Of a stretch of DNA of 64,000 nt, positions 51,908 through 60,988 are shown in pieces. The number at the start of each line of letters is the position of its first letter. Position 1 is the first letter of the stretch. Made by a program: the position numbers and the translations under genes. The notes beneath the pieces were generated by a model. The model searched no databases. It saw only the letters and a list, made by a program, of their open reading frames with translations, and was not told the origin of the DNA. Source of the DNA: JBBPYC01 sp038200275. GTDB lineage: Bacteria; Pseudomonadota; Gammaproteobacteria; Burkholderiales; Burkholderiaceae_C. The stretch covers positions 1 to 64,000 of the forward strand of contig JBBPYC010000048.1 of the NCBI GenBank assembly GCA_038200275.1. Reading direction: 5' to 3'.

Positions 51908-52552
51908 ATGGAACGCTCTGACGACACGCACCATCCCACCATGCCACACACCTGCGCGCCCCGCCCCGACCCGGAAGCGCTGTTGACCGATGCGATCGCC
52001 GAATGGGGTGGCACGGACGACCTTTGGATCTTCGGCTATGCGTCGCTGATCTGGCGGCCCGACTTCGAGTTTTCGGAGTCGCGACTTGCCAGCGTGCACG
52101 GCTGGCACCGCGCATTGCGCATGTGGAGTCGGATCAACCGCGGCACCCCGGAAGTGCCGGGCCTGGTATTCGCGTTGCTGTCCGGTGGCAGTTGCCGCGG
52201 TGTGGCGTACAGGGTGCCGCGCGATCAGGCGCCTGCCGTGCTGGCGCGCATGTGGTTGCGTGAGATGGTGACCGGGGTGTATGACCCGCGTTGGCTGCCG
52301 TGTCGCACCAGCGTGGGGTCGGTGCGTGCGCTTGCTTTCACGCTGTCACGTCGCAGCCCGAGCTATACCGGGCCAATGAGCGCAGCCGAATACCACGCCA
52401 TTTTTCGCGCAGCCCGTGGCCGCTACGGCACCACGTTCGACTACGTGAGCGAGACTGGCCGCACCTTGGCCGAGCGTGGCATTGCCGACCGCGCACTGCA
52501 CCGCTTGATGCGAGACTACGGTGCGACCGACCCGGTGCCTGCACCCGAGTAG
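51908..52552 (+). CDS. chaC: Gamma-glutamylcyclotransferase ChaC
   Basis: A 214-residue ChaC-type enzyme that degrades glutathione to 5-oxoproline and Cys-Gly. The substrate loop WIFGYASLIWRPDF (about residues 39-52) is the family's YGSL equivalent with Ala for Ser-type variation, and the catalytic Glu is expected in the LREMVTGVYDPRWLPC block. A hydrophilic leader of some 35 residues precedes the domain; ATG at 51941 is an alternative start. It is followed by sodC at 68 bases, a pairing that suggests oxidative-stress duties. Confidence 0.88.
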   Translation: MERSDDTHHPTMPHTCAPRPDPEALLTDAIAEWGGTDDLWIFGYASLIWRPDFEFSESRLASVHGWHRALRMWSRINRGTPEVPGLVFALLSGGSCRGVAYRVPRDQAPAVLARMWLREMVTGVYDPRWLPCRTSVGSVRALAFTLSRRSPSYTGPMSAAEYHAIFRAARGRYGTTFDYVSETGRTLAERGIADRALHRLMRDYGATDPVPAPE

Positions 52553-52620
52553 TCCTCATCCGTTGGAATTCCTTGCCGTATTTCGTTCCTTCATATCCAC
52601 TCAGACAGGACACTTTTTCC

Positions 52621-53151
52621 ATGAATTGCAAACCAATCGTCTCCACCGGGGTTGTCGCTGCCCTGCTGCTGTGCGCTGCCTCTACGTGGGCCGCAGACTC
52701 GACCGCGACCGCCTCGTTAAAACCGCTTGGCGACAACAAGGTCAGCGGCACGATTGAATTCACGCAGCAAACCAGCGTGGTTGAAGCGCGCGCGACGATC
52801 GCCGGTCTGCCACCAAACAGCGTGCACGGCTTTCATGTGCATGAAAAAGGTGACTGCTCGGCACCTGACGGCACCAGCGCCGGCGGTCATTTCGAGCCGC
52901 ACGGCAAGCCGCATGGGCCGCAGGACGCGCCCCACCATGCCGGCGACCTGCCGTCACTGAAGTCGGATGCCGATGGCCGCGCCACCGTCGAATTCAGAAT
53001 GGAGAACGCAACTGTCACCGCTGGCGACGCCAGCGTGGTCGGCAAAGCGGTCATCGTGCATGCCAAGCCGGGCGACTTCAAGACACAGCCCTCGGGCGAC
53101 TCCGGCGCACGCGTCGCATGTGGCGTGATAGAAGCTGGGACAGCCAAGTAA
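52621..53151 (+). CDS. sodC: Periplasmic Cu,Zn superoxide dismutase
   Basis: A 176-residue secreted enzyme. Signal peptide about residues 1-24 (VAALLLCAASTWAAD). Metal ligands are seen in HGFHVHEKGDCS and in the His-rich GGHFEPHGKPHGP and HHAGDLP blocks; KAVIVHAKPGDF carries the next Cu ligand and SGDSGARVACGVIE the conserved Arg and disulfide Cys. It removes superoxide in the periplasm. The ATG at 52621 is chosen because the signal peptide starts there; the frame upstream only reads through chaC. A hairpin follows the stop. Confidence 0.95.
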   Translation: MNCKPIVSTGVVAALLLCAASTWAADSTATASLKPLGDNKVSGTIEFTQQTSVVEARATIAGLPPNSVHGFHVHEKGDCSAPDGTSAGGHFEPHGKPHGPQDAPHHAGDLPSLKSDADGRATVEFRMENATVTAGDASVVGKAVIVHAKPGDFKTQPSGDSGARVACGVIEAGTAK

Positions 53152-53152
53152 G

Positions 53153-53174
53153 CCGCGTTAAACGCGGGTGTTTG
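53153..53174 (+). terminator. Putative terminator after sodC
   Basis: CCGCG-TTAAA-CGCGG starts two bases past the sodC stop and is followed by a short T-rich stretch (GTGTTTGGGT). The stem can be extended to seven pairs. Weak but placed correctly. Confidence 0.4.
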
Positions 53175-53222
53175 GGTCCAAAGCCTGAACTGGCTGCCCT
53201 TGTCTCTTTTCCCGTACCTCGA

Positions 53223-54302
53223 CTACCTCGCTTGATACCAAGCGATGCCTTCGTCATCAAGTATGCGGGTCAGCTCGCCGCGTTGCATTAAATAGTTCAA
53301 ATGCGCGATGCTCTCGCCCGTCGCCAGGCCCAGCAGTCCGGGGTTGTTGCCGATCGGCCGACTGAACAATTCGTCGAACACATCCACCGCACGACGCGGC
53401 GTGTCCACCAGTGCCGCTCGCAGCCGCGTCAATGCCAGTCGCTGGCTGCTGGCCAGGTAGTCGAGCCGCGCGTGCAGTCCGCGAAACGGCTCGTTGTGCG
53501 CCGGCAGCACCAGCACGTCATCGGGCAGCTCGTGCCTGAGCTTGCCCAGCGAAGCGAGCCAGTCGCCCATCGGATCCGCGTCGGGCTCGGTCGGGAACAC
53601 CGAGACGTTCGATGAAATGCGCGGAAGCACCTGATCGCCTGAGATCAGCAACTTCAGCGCCGGGCAGTAAAGGCACGCATGTTCCGGTGAATGGCCGTTG
53701 CCAACGATCACGCGCCATTCGTTGGTGCCGATCTGCAGCACATCGCCGTCCTGCAAGCGCTGGAAGCTGTCCGGTAGCGCGTGCGTGAGCTTGCCAAAGC
53801 CGCCGAAGCGCGTGCGATAGCCCTCCAGTGCTTCCTCGTCCCAGCCGGCCCGCCGGTAGAACTCGACCCCATCTTTCGGTGGCTCGCGCCCGGTGTCGGC
53901 AACCAGTACCCGGCAGGTCAGGTATTCCAGCCGCGTCATCCAGAGCGCGCAGTCAAACTTACGTGTCAGCCAACCGGCCATGCCGACATGGTCAGGGTGC
54001 ATGTGCGTAACGAACACCCGCGTCAGGTTTGCCCCGGCCAACGGGCCGCCAAATGCAAACAGACTGCGCCAGGCGGCCGCCGTCTCACTTGTCTGCACGC
54101 CGGTGTCGACTGCGGCCCAACCTTGCTCGCCGTCGTGCAACGCCCACAGATTGATGTGGCTGAGTGCGAATGGCAACGGCATGCGCAGCCACTTCACACC
54201 CGGCGCGATGTCCTGAGCCGCGCCAGGTGCGGGCGGCTCGCCGCAGGGATAGTCGAGCACCGGCTTGGGCTCGGCTCGGTGGGTTACGTTGTTATCGGTC
54301 AT
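53223..54302 (-). CDS. MBL-fold metallo-hydrolase
   Basis: A 359-residue metallo-beta-lactamase-fold hydrolase. The metal motif VTHMHPDHVG (HxHxDH) is intact, followed by GHSPEHACLY, SGDQVLPRIS and PAHNEPFRG with the later His ligands. A C-terminal winged-helix-like part follows, as in LACTB2-type and 'MBL-fold' thioesterase proteins. Substrate is unknown. The start at 54302 (MTDNNVTHRAEP) is preferred; the frame upstream to 54572 has no support. It is divergent from the nitronate monooxygenase gene with a 358-base region between them that holds no recognisable gene. Confidence 0.88.
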   Translation of the reverse strand: MTDNNVTHRAEPKPVLDYPCGEPPAPGAAQDIAPGVKWLRMPLPFALSHINLWALHDGEQGWAAVDTGVQTSETAAAWRSLFAFGGPLAGANLTRVFVTHMHPDHVGMAGWLTRKFDCALWMTRLEYLTCRVLVADTGREPPKDGVEFYRRAGWDEEALEGYRTRFGGFGKLTHALPDSFQRLQDGDVLQIGTNEWRVIVGNGHSPEHACLYCPALKLLISGDQVLPRISSNVSVFPTEPDADPMGDWLASLGKLRHELPDDVLVLPAHNEPFRGLHARLDYLASSQRLALTRLRAALVDTPRRAVDVFDELFSRPIGNNPGLLGLATGESIAHLNYLMQRGELTRILDDEGIAWYQAR

Positions 54303-54660
54303 GGTGGAACAAATTTTGGTTCTGCAATGCAATTCCGTCGGGTCGGCTGCAAACGCCGATTGGCCGGTGGTCGCCACAAGGCGCGACAACGCCATTTCGA
54401 CGTTGGGCTGGATACTGGCACGGAACAGCAGCAGCGCACGCGTGCGGTCTGTCTCGCATGTTCCATCGATGATGTCGGCTGCTCCCCTTTTTCTGAAGTG
54501 AGCGCGAAACGCGCGGATCGGTGAGCGCTGGAGATTGCAACCCGAGATGGATTGAAACCATCCAGGCCGCATTGAACAGGCCCTCTAAACTCGCACTTCA
54601 CGACCCATCCGGCGAGTTCCACTGCCGCAGTGGTTGTCCTGACACAGGAGATCGCCATCT
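54303..54660. other. Intergenic region, nothing recognised
   Basis: A 358-base gap between two divergent genes. I see no convincing gene, repeat or RNA. It should hold both promoters. An AGGAG-like GGAG at 54647-54650 precedes the nitronate monooxygenase start. Confidence 0.4.
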
Positions 54661-55644
54661 ATGAAGACACGCATCACGGAACTGTTCGGTATCGAGCGAC
54701 CCATCATCCAGGGGGGCATGCACTTCGTCGGTTTTGCCGAACTGGCTGCTGCGGTGTCAAACGCGGGCGGCCTTGGCATCATCACGGCGCTGACGCAGCG
54801 CACGCCGGAACTCCTTGCGAAGGAAATCGCACGCTGCCGCGAGATGACCGACAAACCGTTCGGCGTGAACCTGACGTTCCTGCCGGTGGTGAGTGCTCCC
54901 GACTATCCGGGCTACATCCAGGCGATCGTCGAAGGCGGCGTGAAAGCCGTGGAGACCGCCGGCAACAACCCGCAGAAATGGCTGCCGGGCCTGCACGAAG
55001 CGGGCATCAAGGTGATCCACAAATGCACCGCGGTGCGGCATGCATTGAAGGCTGAGAAGATTGGCTGCGACGCGGTCAGCGTGGACGGGTTTGAATGTGG
55101 TGGCCACCCGGGCGAGGACGACGTGCCGAACTTCATCCTGCTGCCGCGCGCGGCGGATGAGCTGAAGATTCCGTTCGTCGCGTCCGGCGGCATGGCCGAC
55201 GGGCGCTCGCTGGTCGCAGCGCTCGCGCTTGGCGCCGAAGGCATGAACATGGGCACGCGCTTCATCGCAACCAGGGAAGCGCCGGTGCATGACAACGTGA
55301 AGGCCGCGATCGTTGCTGCGAGTGAACTCGACACGCGGCTCGTGATGCGGCCGTTGCGCAACACCGAGCGGGTGCTGAGGAACGCGGCCGTCGATCGCCT
55401 GCTGGAAAAAGAGAAGGCGCTGGGCGCGGCGCTGACGTTCGCCGACATCAGCGAGCAGGTTGCCGGTGTCTATCCGCGCATCATGCTGGAAGGCGCGATG
55501 GATGCGGGGGCCTGGTCCTGCGGCATGGTGGCGGGTCTGATCGAGGACGTGCCGACTGTGCAGGAATTGATGGACCGGATCATGGCCGAGGCGGAGGCGA
55601 TCATCAGCGAGCGGCTGGCCCGCTTCGCAACGCCGAAGCGCTGA
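54661..55644 (+). CDS. Nitronate monooxygenase (NPD family)
   Basis: A 327-residue FMN-dependent TIM-barrel enzyme that oxidises alkyl nitronates such as propionate 3-nitronate. Seen: GIERPIIQGGMHFVG, NAGGLGIITALTQRTPE, FGVNLTFLP, VSVDGFECGGHPGEDDV with the catalytic-His region and SGGMADGRSLVAALALGAEGMNMGTRF for FMN phosphate. Its tail overlaps the convergent nucleotidyltransferase gene by 41 bases. Enoyl-ACP reductase FabK is a distant alternative, less likely because of the GGHPGE motif. Confidence 0.9.
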   Translation: MKTRITELFGIERPIIQGGMHFVGFAELAAAVSNAGGLGIITALTQRTPELLAKEIARCREMTDKPFGVNLTFLPVVSAPDYPGYIQAIVEGGVKAVETAGNNPQKWLPGLHEAGIKVIHKCTAVRHALKAEKIGCDAVSVDGFECGGHPGEDDVPNFILLPRAADELKIPFVASGGMADGRSLVAALALGAEGMNMGTRFIATREAPVHDNVKAAIVAASELDTRLVMRPLRNTERVLRNAAVDRLLEKEKALGAALTFADISEQVAGVYPRIMLEGAMDAGAWSCGMVAGLIEDVPTVQELMDRIMAEAEAIISERLARFATPKR

Positions 55645-56200
55645 TACCTGCGCTACGCCGCTCGGCGAGCAGCGCTTCGGCTCGCGCCAACCCATCCAGC
55701 GTATCGACATCGGTGATGCAGCCGTCGTCGTTGAGTTCCAGCAGCGACACCGCCTGTTGCGCCACCACCGATCGCGCGCCGGCATCACCAGAGAGTGCAG
55801 CCAGCGCGTCACCGAATCGCGCCGCGAATGCAACCGGGTGGCCGCGCTCTCCGCGCACGATCGGCAGCACCACGTCGTGGCCTTTGTCCAGCGCGTCGGC
55901 CAACCGTCGCAGCGTGGCGGGCAGCACCAACGGAAGATCGCCCGGCAAAATCAACCAGCCGCCCTGGCCCGCCCGTCTGCGGGTGACGCCTACCGCTGCG
56001 GCGATCGAGTCACCCATACCCGCATGCGGGGCAGATTCGACATGCATGGCCAGACCGCTCTCGCGCACCGCATCGATCGTGTGCTGGAGCACCGGCTTGC
56101 CCGCGAGCAGTGCGGCCAGCTTGTGCACGGCGCCGCCCGACGCCGTAAAGCGCTCGCCGCGCCCAGACGCGAGCACGATCACGAGCGGCAGCACGGTCAC
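55604..56200 (-). CDS. MobA/MocA-like nucleotidyltransferase
   Basis: A 198-residue NTP-transferase domain protein. It has the modified nucleotide loop VLASGRGERF, HKLAALLAGKPVLQHTID, LILPGDLPLV with the metal-binding Asp and RGERGHPVAF. Members add CMP or GMP to the molybdenum cofactor or make related activated compounds. The GTG at 56200 is used, 14 bases past the TonB receptor stop, which suggests co-transcription with the quinoprotein-associated genes. No molybdoenzyme gene is in the window, so its target is open. Confidence 0.82.
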   Translation of the reverse strand: MTVLPLVIVLASGRGERFTASGGAVHKLAALLAGKPVLQHTIDAVRESGLAMHVESAPHAGMGDSIAAAVGVTRRRAGQGGWLILPGDLPLVLPATLRRLADALDKGHDVVLPIVRGERGHPVAFAARFGDALAALSGDAGARSVVAQQAVSLLELNDDGCITDVDTLDGLARAEALLAERRSAGISASALRSGPAAR

Positions 56201-56214
56201 GTCGGCATGGCTCG

Positions 56215-58443
56215 TCAGTCGAACGTGTACTGCACGCCGACCCACGCACCGCGCGGCGCGCCGTAGCCGCGGAACTGTTCGGCGCGCGGGCTATCCGCAT
56301 CGAAACTGCGGCTCGGGCCAGCGAAGTAGTTCTGACCTAACACGCCGAAGTTTGAGTAGCGCCGATCAAACACATTGTTGATGCGCGCGAACAGTTCGAA
56401 ATTGCGGTTGATGCGCCATCGCGTGTCCAGATTCAGCACTGCGTAGCCCGGAATCTTGCCGTTCACGTCGCGATTGTTCTCATCGCCGCGCGCATAGACG
56501 TTGCTGGCCAGCAGCACGTTGGCACCGATGCGCCAGTCCGGTGTCGCATGCAGTTCGCCGCGCAATTTGAGCGAATGGCGCGGGATCGACGGAATGCGGT
56601 TGCCAGACACGATACGAATCGTACCGTCGTCGTCTGCGCCGGAATTGGCCGGACTGTTGGAGGAAAATCCATCCAGAAACTTCGCGTCGATGAAGCTGTA
56701 GTGCAGCGACGTGGTGAACACACCAAACGCCGTGTTGCCACCGAGTTCGAAGCCCTGCCGGCGCGTCTTGCCGACGTTCTGGAAGTAGCCTGAATTGGCT
56801 GCGATGCCGGTGCTGCTTATGAACTGCAAGTCATCGAACAGATCGGTTCGGAATACGGCCACGCTCCAGTTCGTCTTGCTTGCAACCTTGCCGCGTGCGC
56901 CGGCTTCGAACGTCTTCGACACCACGGCCTTCAACGGCGGATCGGCGAGAAAATTATTGGGCAGCTTGCACGGCGCATTCGGATCGGCACAGGTCAGCTC
57001 GATCGCGGTCGGCGCGCGCATGCCTTCGTTGTAGCCGCCGTAGAAGGTCAACGCCTGGCTCGGGTTGAAGTTCAAGCCGATTGCCGGGTTGAAGCGCGTG
57101 AAGTTGTGCTTGCCGTCGAGCTCGGGCGCGCTCCCACTGCGGTCGGAAATGCGCACGTTTGCCTGATTCAGTCGGCCTGCCAGCGTCAATGTGAGCTGCG
57201 GCGTGAGGTCGAGCGAGTTGGATACGAACACGCCGAGGTAGCGGGTACGCGTGTCTGCGTCGGTATCGGATTGGTAGTCGGATAAAGGCACAGTGCCGCG
57301 GTCCGGTGTGAACGTCGCGTCCTGCGATGAACGCTTGAAGGTGGCGCTGCCTTGGTCGATGCTCGCACCCACTGCAACGCGGTTCGGCCGACCCGCCACC
57401 TTGTTCGTGTTCAATAGCTGCAGGCCAAGCCCGTGGCTGGTCTGGTCGATGCGCGAGCGGTCGTTTGTGGCGGGCGAAGCGCCAGGATCGTCGGCCTCCT
57501 CGTTCACGTTGCTGCTTGCGTTGCGCAGTTTGAATTGGCGCAGGTAGCCGGTGCCGCTGAGCAGCCAGTCGTCTGACAAGAACCGGCTGCCCTTCAGGGC
57601 GAGCTGTCCAAAGCGGTTCTGGTTCGTATCCGGATGGGTGTAAGGCTCACGAATGTCCGCAAAGCTGAGCGGCAGCGTCTGGGTCCCACCCAAGCGGTTG
57701 TCTGCCAACGTCACCGTCAGGTCCAGATCGGTCACCGCATCCTGCCATCCGAGCTTGCCGAACAGTTGCTTCACGCGGCTTGGGTTGTGCTGCGCCCAGC
57801 CGCGGTCGCGACCATCATTTCCGGTAAGAAACCAGTCGATGTTCTCGTGTCGGCCGCCGGTTTCGAAGCCAAGTGAGCGTCGGCCGAACGAGCCACCGGA
57901 TACCGTAATCGAGCCGCCGGGCCGCTTGGGATACTCGCTCGCTCCGCTCTTGGTGTAGACCGCGATCGCACCGCCCAACGTGTTCAGCCCGAACGCCGGA
58001 TTCGAGCCCGGGACCAGCTGAATGCTGGAGATTGCTGACTGCGGGATCAGATCCCAATTTACTGTGTCGCCGAACAATTCGTTGGCGCGCACGCCATCGA
58101 CGAACACCGACAAACCCTGCGGTGTACCGAGCAGCGGCGAGGCGCTGAAGCCGCGGAAGTTCACATCCGGCTGATACGGGTTGCCTTGCGCCGAGTTCAC
58201 CGTCAGGCCAGTGCCGTTGAATTCGAGGAATTCGGTGATATTGCCGTGCCGCTGTTCGCGCAGCTGTTCGCTTGTAAAAATCTGGACGTTGGCCGGCAGC
58301 TTGGACACCGGCACGTCTGACCCGGGCAACGGCGTGGTGCCAACCACCGTCACCTGCGGCAGCTCGAGCACCTCGGCCGGGTTTTGCGCATGAGCAGCAA
58401 ATCCGACAAGCAACAAAAACGGCAACCCATGAGCCCTCTGCAT
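56215..58443 (-). CDS. TonB-dependent outer-membrane receptor
   Basis: A 742-residue receptor: signal peptide (residues 1-19, ending AHA), plug domain (about 30-160, with LPANVQIFTSEQL, NFRGFSASP and GLNTLGGAIAVYTKSG) and a beta-barrel ending in WVGVQYTFD with terminal aromatic. AAGGAG stands before the ATG at 58443. No haem or siderophore signature is visible. It follows the YVTN propeller gene by 34 bases within a set of quinoprotein genes, so import of PQQ, a metal chelate (possibly a lanthanide carrier) or a substrate is plausible. E. coli has a comparable receptor/propeller pair, yncD (PqqU, a PQQ receptor) and yncE. Ligand not proven. Confidence 0.92.
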   Translation of the reverse strand: MQRAHGLPFLLLVGFAAHAQNPAEVLELPQVTVVGTTPLPGSDVPVSKLPANVQIFTSEQLREQRHGNITEFLEFNGTGLTVNSAQGNPYQPDVNFRGFSASPLLGTPQGLSVFVDGVRANELFGDTVNWDLIPQSAISSIQLVPGSNPAFGLNTLGGAIAVYTKSGASEYPKRPGGSITVSGGSFGRRSLGFETGGRHENIDWFLTGNDGRDRGWAQHNPSRVKQLFGKLGWQDAVTDLDLTVTLADNRLGGTQTLPLSFADIREPYTHPDTNQNRFGQLALKGSRFLSDDWLLSGTGYLRQFKLRNASSNVNEEADDPGASPATNDRSRIDQTSHGLGLQLLNTNKVAGRPNRVAVGASIDQGSATFKRSSQDATFTPDRGTVPLSDYQSDTDADTRTRYLGVFVSNSLDLTPQLTLTLAGRLNQANVRISDRSGSAPELDGKHNFTRFNPAIGLNFNPSQALTFYGGYNEGMRAPTAIELTCADPNAPCKLPNNFLADPPLKAVVSKTFEAGARGKVASKTNWSVAVFRTDLFDDLQFISSTGIAANSGYFQNVGKTRRQGFELGGNTAFGVFTTSLHYSFIDAKFLDGFSSNSPANSGADDDGTIRIVSGNRIPSIPRHSLKLRGELHATPDWRIGANVLLASNVYARGDENNRDVNGKIPGYAVLNLDTRWRINRNFELFARINNVFDRRYSNFGVLGQNYFAGPSRSFDADSPRAEQFRGYGAPRGAWVGVQYTFD

Positions 58444-58477
58444 GAATAAATCTCCTTTTTTCTTAAACTTCTGAAAA

Positions 58478-59440
58478 TCAGTGAACGACCACACCCCACG
58501 GCCGCGTGCCCACCGGGACGTCCGTGATCTTGACATTGCGCTCGGTGTCGATCACCGATACCGCGTTGGATCGTCCACAGGCCACGTACAACTTGTTGCC
58601 GTCCGGCGTCAGCGCCATGTTCCAGGGCCGCTGCCCGACACCAATCGTCGCGACGATCGTGTTGGACGCGGTATCAAGCACCGACACGCTCGCGTCGCCT
58701 CCGTTTGAGACATAGACATGACGGCCGTTCGGGTGCACCGCGATCCCATTGGCGCGCAGGCCAGCCTTGACCTTGGCCCGCACTTTGAAGTCGGTCGTGT
58801 CGATCACATAGACCTCGTCGGCGTTTTCTGCAGCCACATAAGCAGTGCGCCCATCCGGTGCGAAACCGATGCCGCGCGGGCGCGAGCCCACCTCGACCTG
58901 GGCGATCTGTTCGCGCTTGGCAAAGTCGATCACATCCACTGCACCGCCCTCCTCGGCACTGACAAACACGAGCTTGCCGTCCGGTGAGAACTCGGCGTGC
59001 TCGGGGTTCTTGCCGCGCACCTTGACGACGAAGGCCTTTGCATTGGTAGCCGTGTCGACGAACGCCACGTCGTTGCTTTCCTCGACTGCTGCAGCCAGCC
59101 ACTTGCCGTCTGGCGAGATGCCGACGCCTTCGGGCGATTCGCCCAGCGCAATTGCGCCGACCTGCTTGGCAGCGGCCAAATCGATCATCACAAGGCGGTT
59201 GTTCAGCTGGTCACTGACATACGCCGTGCGACCGTCGTGGCTGATCACCGTCCCGCGCGGCTTGTCGCCGGCTGCGATGGTGGACACCACCTTGTCGGTG
59301 GCGGTGTCGATCACGCTCAAGGTGCCGGAACCCTCGTTCGGCACATAGGCAAAGGGTTCGGCCAGCGCGACGCCGGGCAACATGCTGGCGCATGACGCAG
59401 CGGCCACTGCCAACACGCAGAGAAGGGAACGATGGGACAT
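58478..59440 (-). CDS. Secreted YVTN beta-propeller protein of quinoprotein clusters
   Basis: A 320-residue periplasmic beta-propeller. Signal peptide about 1-27 (ALA). Repeats of about 42 residues recur: FAYVPNEGSGTLSVIDTAT, TAYVSDQLNNRLVMIDLA, LVFVSAEEGGAVDVIDFA, TAYVAAENADEVYVIDTT, HVYVSNGGDASVSVLDTA and KLYVACGRSNAVSVIDTE, giving about seven blades. It resembles the PQQ-dependent catabolism-associated beta-propeller family (TIGR03866) by eye. A PQQ enzyme itself would have tryptophan-docking W motifs, which are absent. AAGGAG precedes the ATG. It sits between cytochrome b561 and the TonB receptor genes. Confidence 0.88.
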   Translation of the reverse strand: MSHRSLLCVLAVAAASCASMLPGVALAEPFAYVPNEGSGTLSVIDTATDKVVSTIAAGDKPRGTVISHDGRTAYVSDQLNNRLVMIDLAAAKQVGAIALGESPEGVGISPDGKWLAAAVEESNDVAFVDTATNAKAFVVKVRGKNPEHAEFSPDGKLVFVSAEEGGAVDVIDFAKREQIAQVEVGSRPRGIGFAPDGRTAYVAAENADEVYVIDTTDFKVRAKVKAGLRANGIAVHPNGRHVYVSNGGDASVSVLDTASNTIVATIGVGQRPWNMALTPDGNKLYVACGRSNAVSVIDTERNVKITDVPVGTRPWGVVVH

Positions 59441-59503
59441 GGGAACTCCTTACAAAAAGACGAATGCGGTTGAGACCAAGCGGTCATACATCATTGGCTA
59501 GGC

Positions 59504-60085
59504 TCATCGGCGCGAAGTGCTAGCCACCCAGATGCGCGTGAAGATGCCGTCTCTGTCGACCAGCCCGTGCTTGAGCGCGACCGCGATATGACCCAGGATA
59601 AGCGCCGAAAACACCCATGAACTGCCGACGTGCACGTTGTTGAAGAACGCGTACACCGCAGACGACTCAGGCCCCCAGGCCGGCCACGCGGTGCCGAAGA
59701 ACTTGACCCCGTACTTGCTGAAATTGGATCCGATGTAGCCCGACAGAGGCTGCACGATCATGCAGGCATACATGAGCCGATGGTTCGCCCAGGCCGCGGT
59801 TTGCTTCCAGGGCGCCATCGTGGCGGGAAACGGTGGCACCGCCTGCGCGAGACGAACGCCCAGCCGGAGCGCAATGCCCAGGCCCAGCACGATGCCGATC
59901 GACTTGTGTAGGTTGATCACGCCTGTACGTTCCGGCGTGCCGCGCGGCGCAATGTCGTCGAGCAGAAAACCAAAAATGATTTCGGCGATCAGCGCGAGAC
60001 CGAGCAGCCAGTGCAGCACGATCGTGAAGCGCCCATAGCGCGCGGGCTCGAAGCTGCGAGCGGCAATGGTCATGGGCGCGGACAT
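59504..60085 (-). CDS. Cytochrome b561
   Basis: A 193-residue four-helix cytochrome b561 of the YodB/CybB type. Possible haem-ligand histidines are His25 (IVLHWLLGL), His60 (INLHKSIG), His152 (NNVHVGSS) and His166 (LILGHIAVALKHGL). It would move electrons between the quinone pool and periplasmic partners. It lies 63 bases ahead of the YVTN gene on the same strand, within the quinoprotein-associated set. Confidence 0.92.
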   Translation of the reverse strand: MSAPMTIAARSFEPARYGRFTIVLHWLLGLALIAEIIFGFLLDDIAPRGTPERTGVINLHKSIGIVLGLGIALRLGVRLAQAVPPFPATMAPWKQTAAWANHRLMYACMIVQPLSGYIGSNFSKYGVKFFGTAWPAWGPESSAVYAFFNNVHVGSSWVFSALILGHIAVALKHGLVDRDGIFTRIWVASTSRR

Positions 60086-60205
60086 TTAGGCACAAGCTGA
60101 AGTCCTTGCAGGGCACTGCGTTCGTACCGGCGCTGCAGGCGCCATCCGACTCGCTGTCTCCGCTTGAATTGGTTGCCGCGTGGCAGCATGTCGCCTCGCA
60201 CTAAG

Positions 60206-60796
60206 TCAGCGACCATATGCTGCGTTGACCGCGCGTTTTTCCGCCATGTCGCGTACCAGGTAATGCACGCCACGGCTCCAGGAAGTGTCGGTGTTGCCTC
60301 GAAGATCGACAGACTTGCTGAAAATGGCCCGGCCAGCGGCCATGTCGTAGATTTGCACGTTCAGGTTCAGGATCAGCTCGCTGACCTTTTGCACCCACGT
60401 GACCATCACCAGGTCCACACCAAGAAGCCGTCCCACCTGATTGGCACAGTCGTCGCAGCGATAGATGAACGCCTGCTGCGCGCGCAGCTTGTCCAGCAAG
60501 GCTTCTGCTGGCTGCGTGGCGGCCACACGATAGAGCGCGTATTCAACCAACTCACGCTTGAGCTGTGTGGTTGCTTCACGCAGGCGTCGCTGCTGTGCAT
60601 CCTTGGTTGCCGGGTTTTCCTGGTCGTCCACGAGTTCGAATTCGAGCACCGCAAGCGTGGGCAGTGTCATTGGCGCTGCAGCGCTCGATTGAGATGGCGG
60701 TTGTGGCGGCTGATGCGGCTGGCTCCATGCCGCCTGCGCGCCAGCCGCAAGAAGCATTGCGGCAATCGCTGCGCTGATCCAGTTTGTGCACATCAT
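60206..60796 (-). CDS. DUF2380-like exported protein
   Basis: A 196-residue exported protein. Signal peptide in residues 1-28 (IAAMLLAAGAQAAW), a Pro/Gln/Ser linker and a DUF2380-type domain (about 45-190: LPTLAVLEFELVDDQENPA, YRCDDCANQVGRLLGVDLVMVTWVQKVSELILNLNVQIYD). Genes of this kind occur beside quinoprotein dehydrogenase genes; function is unknown. The start at 60796 is decided by GGAAGG eight bases upstream; the longer frame to 60913 covers that site. It is divergent from the cytochrome c gene at 60989. Confidence 0.8.
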   Translation of the reverse strand: MMCTNWISAAIAAMLLAAGAQAAWSQPHQPPQPPSQSSAAAPMTLPTLAVLEFELVDDQENPATKDAQQRRLREATTQLKRELVEYALYRVAATQPAEALLDKLRAQQAFIYRCDDCANQVGRLLGVDLVMVTWVQKVSELILNLNVQIYDMAAGRAIFSKSVDLRGNTDTSWSRGVHYLVRDMAEKRAVNAAYGR

Positions 60797-60988
60797 CAAG
60801 TTTGCCCTTCCATTCATGGATGCCAGGTACTGCAACTGTCGCCCAACCAAATTTTTCCGAGGCGCTATAGTGATTCGCGGTGTGCCGCGCACCTTCGCGC
60901 ACCTTGCCTGCATCGTCTCGAAGGGGCTGCGGATCGCGTGGCATGCAGTGCAAAAGGCTGATCGGTAGCTTAACTCTGGAGACGATAC

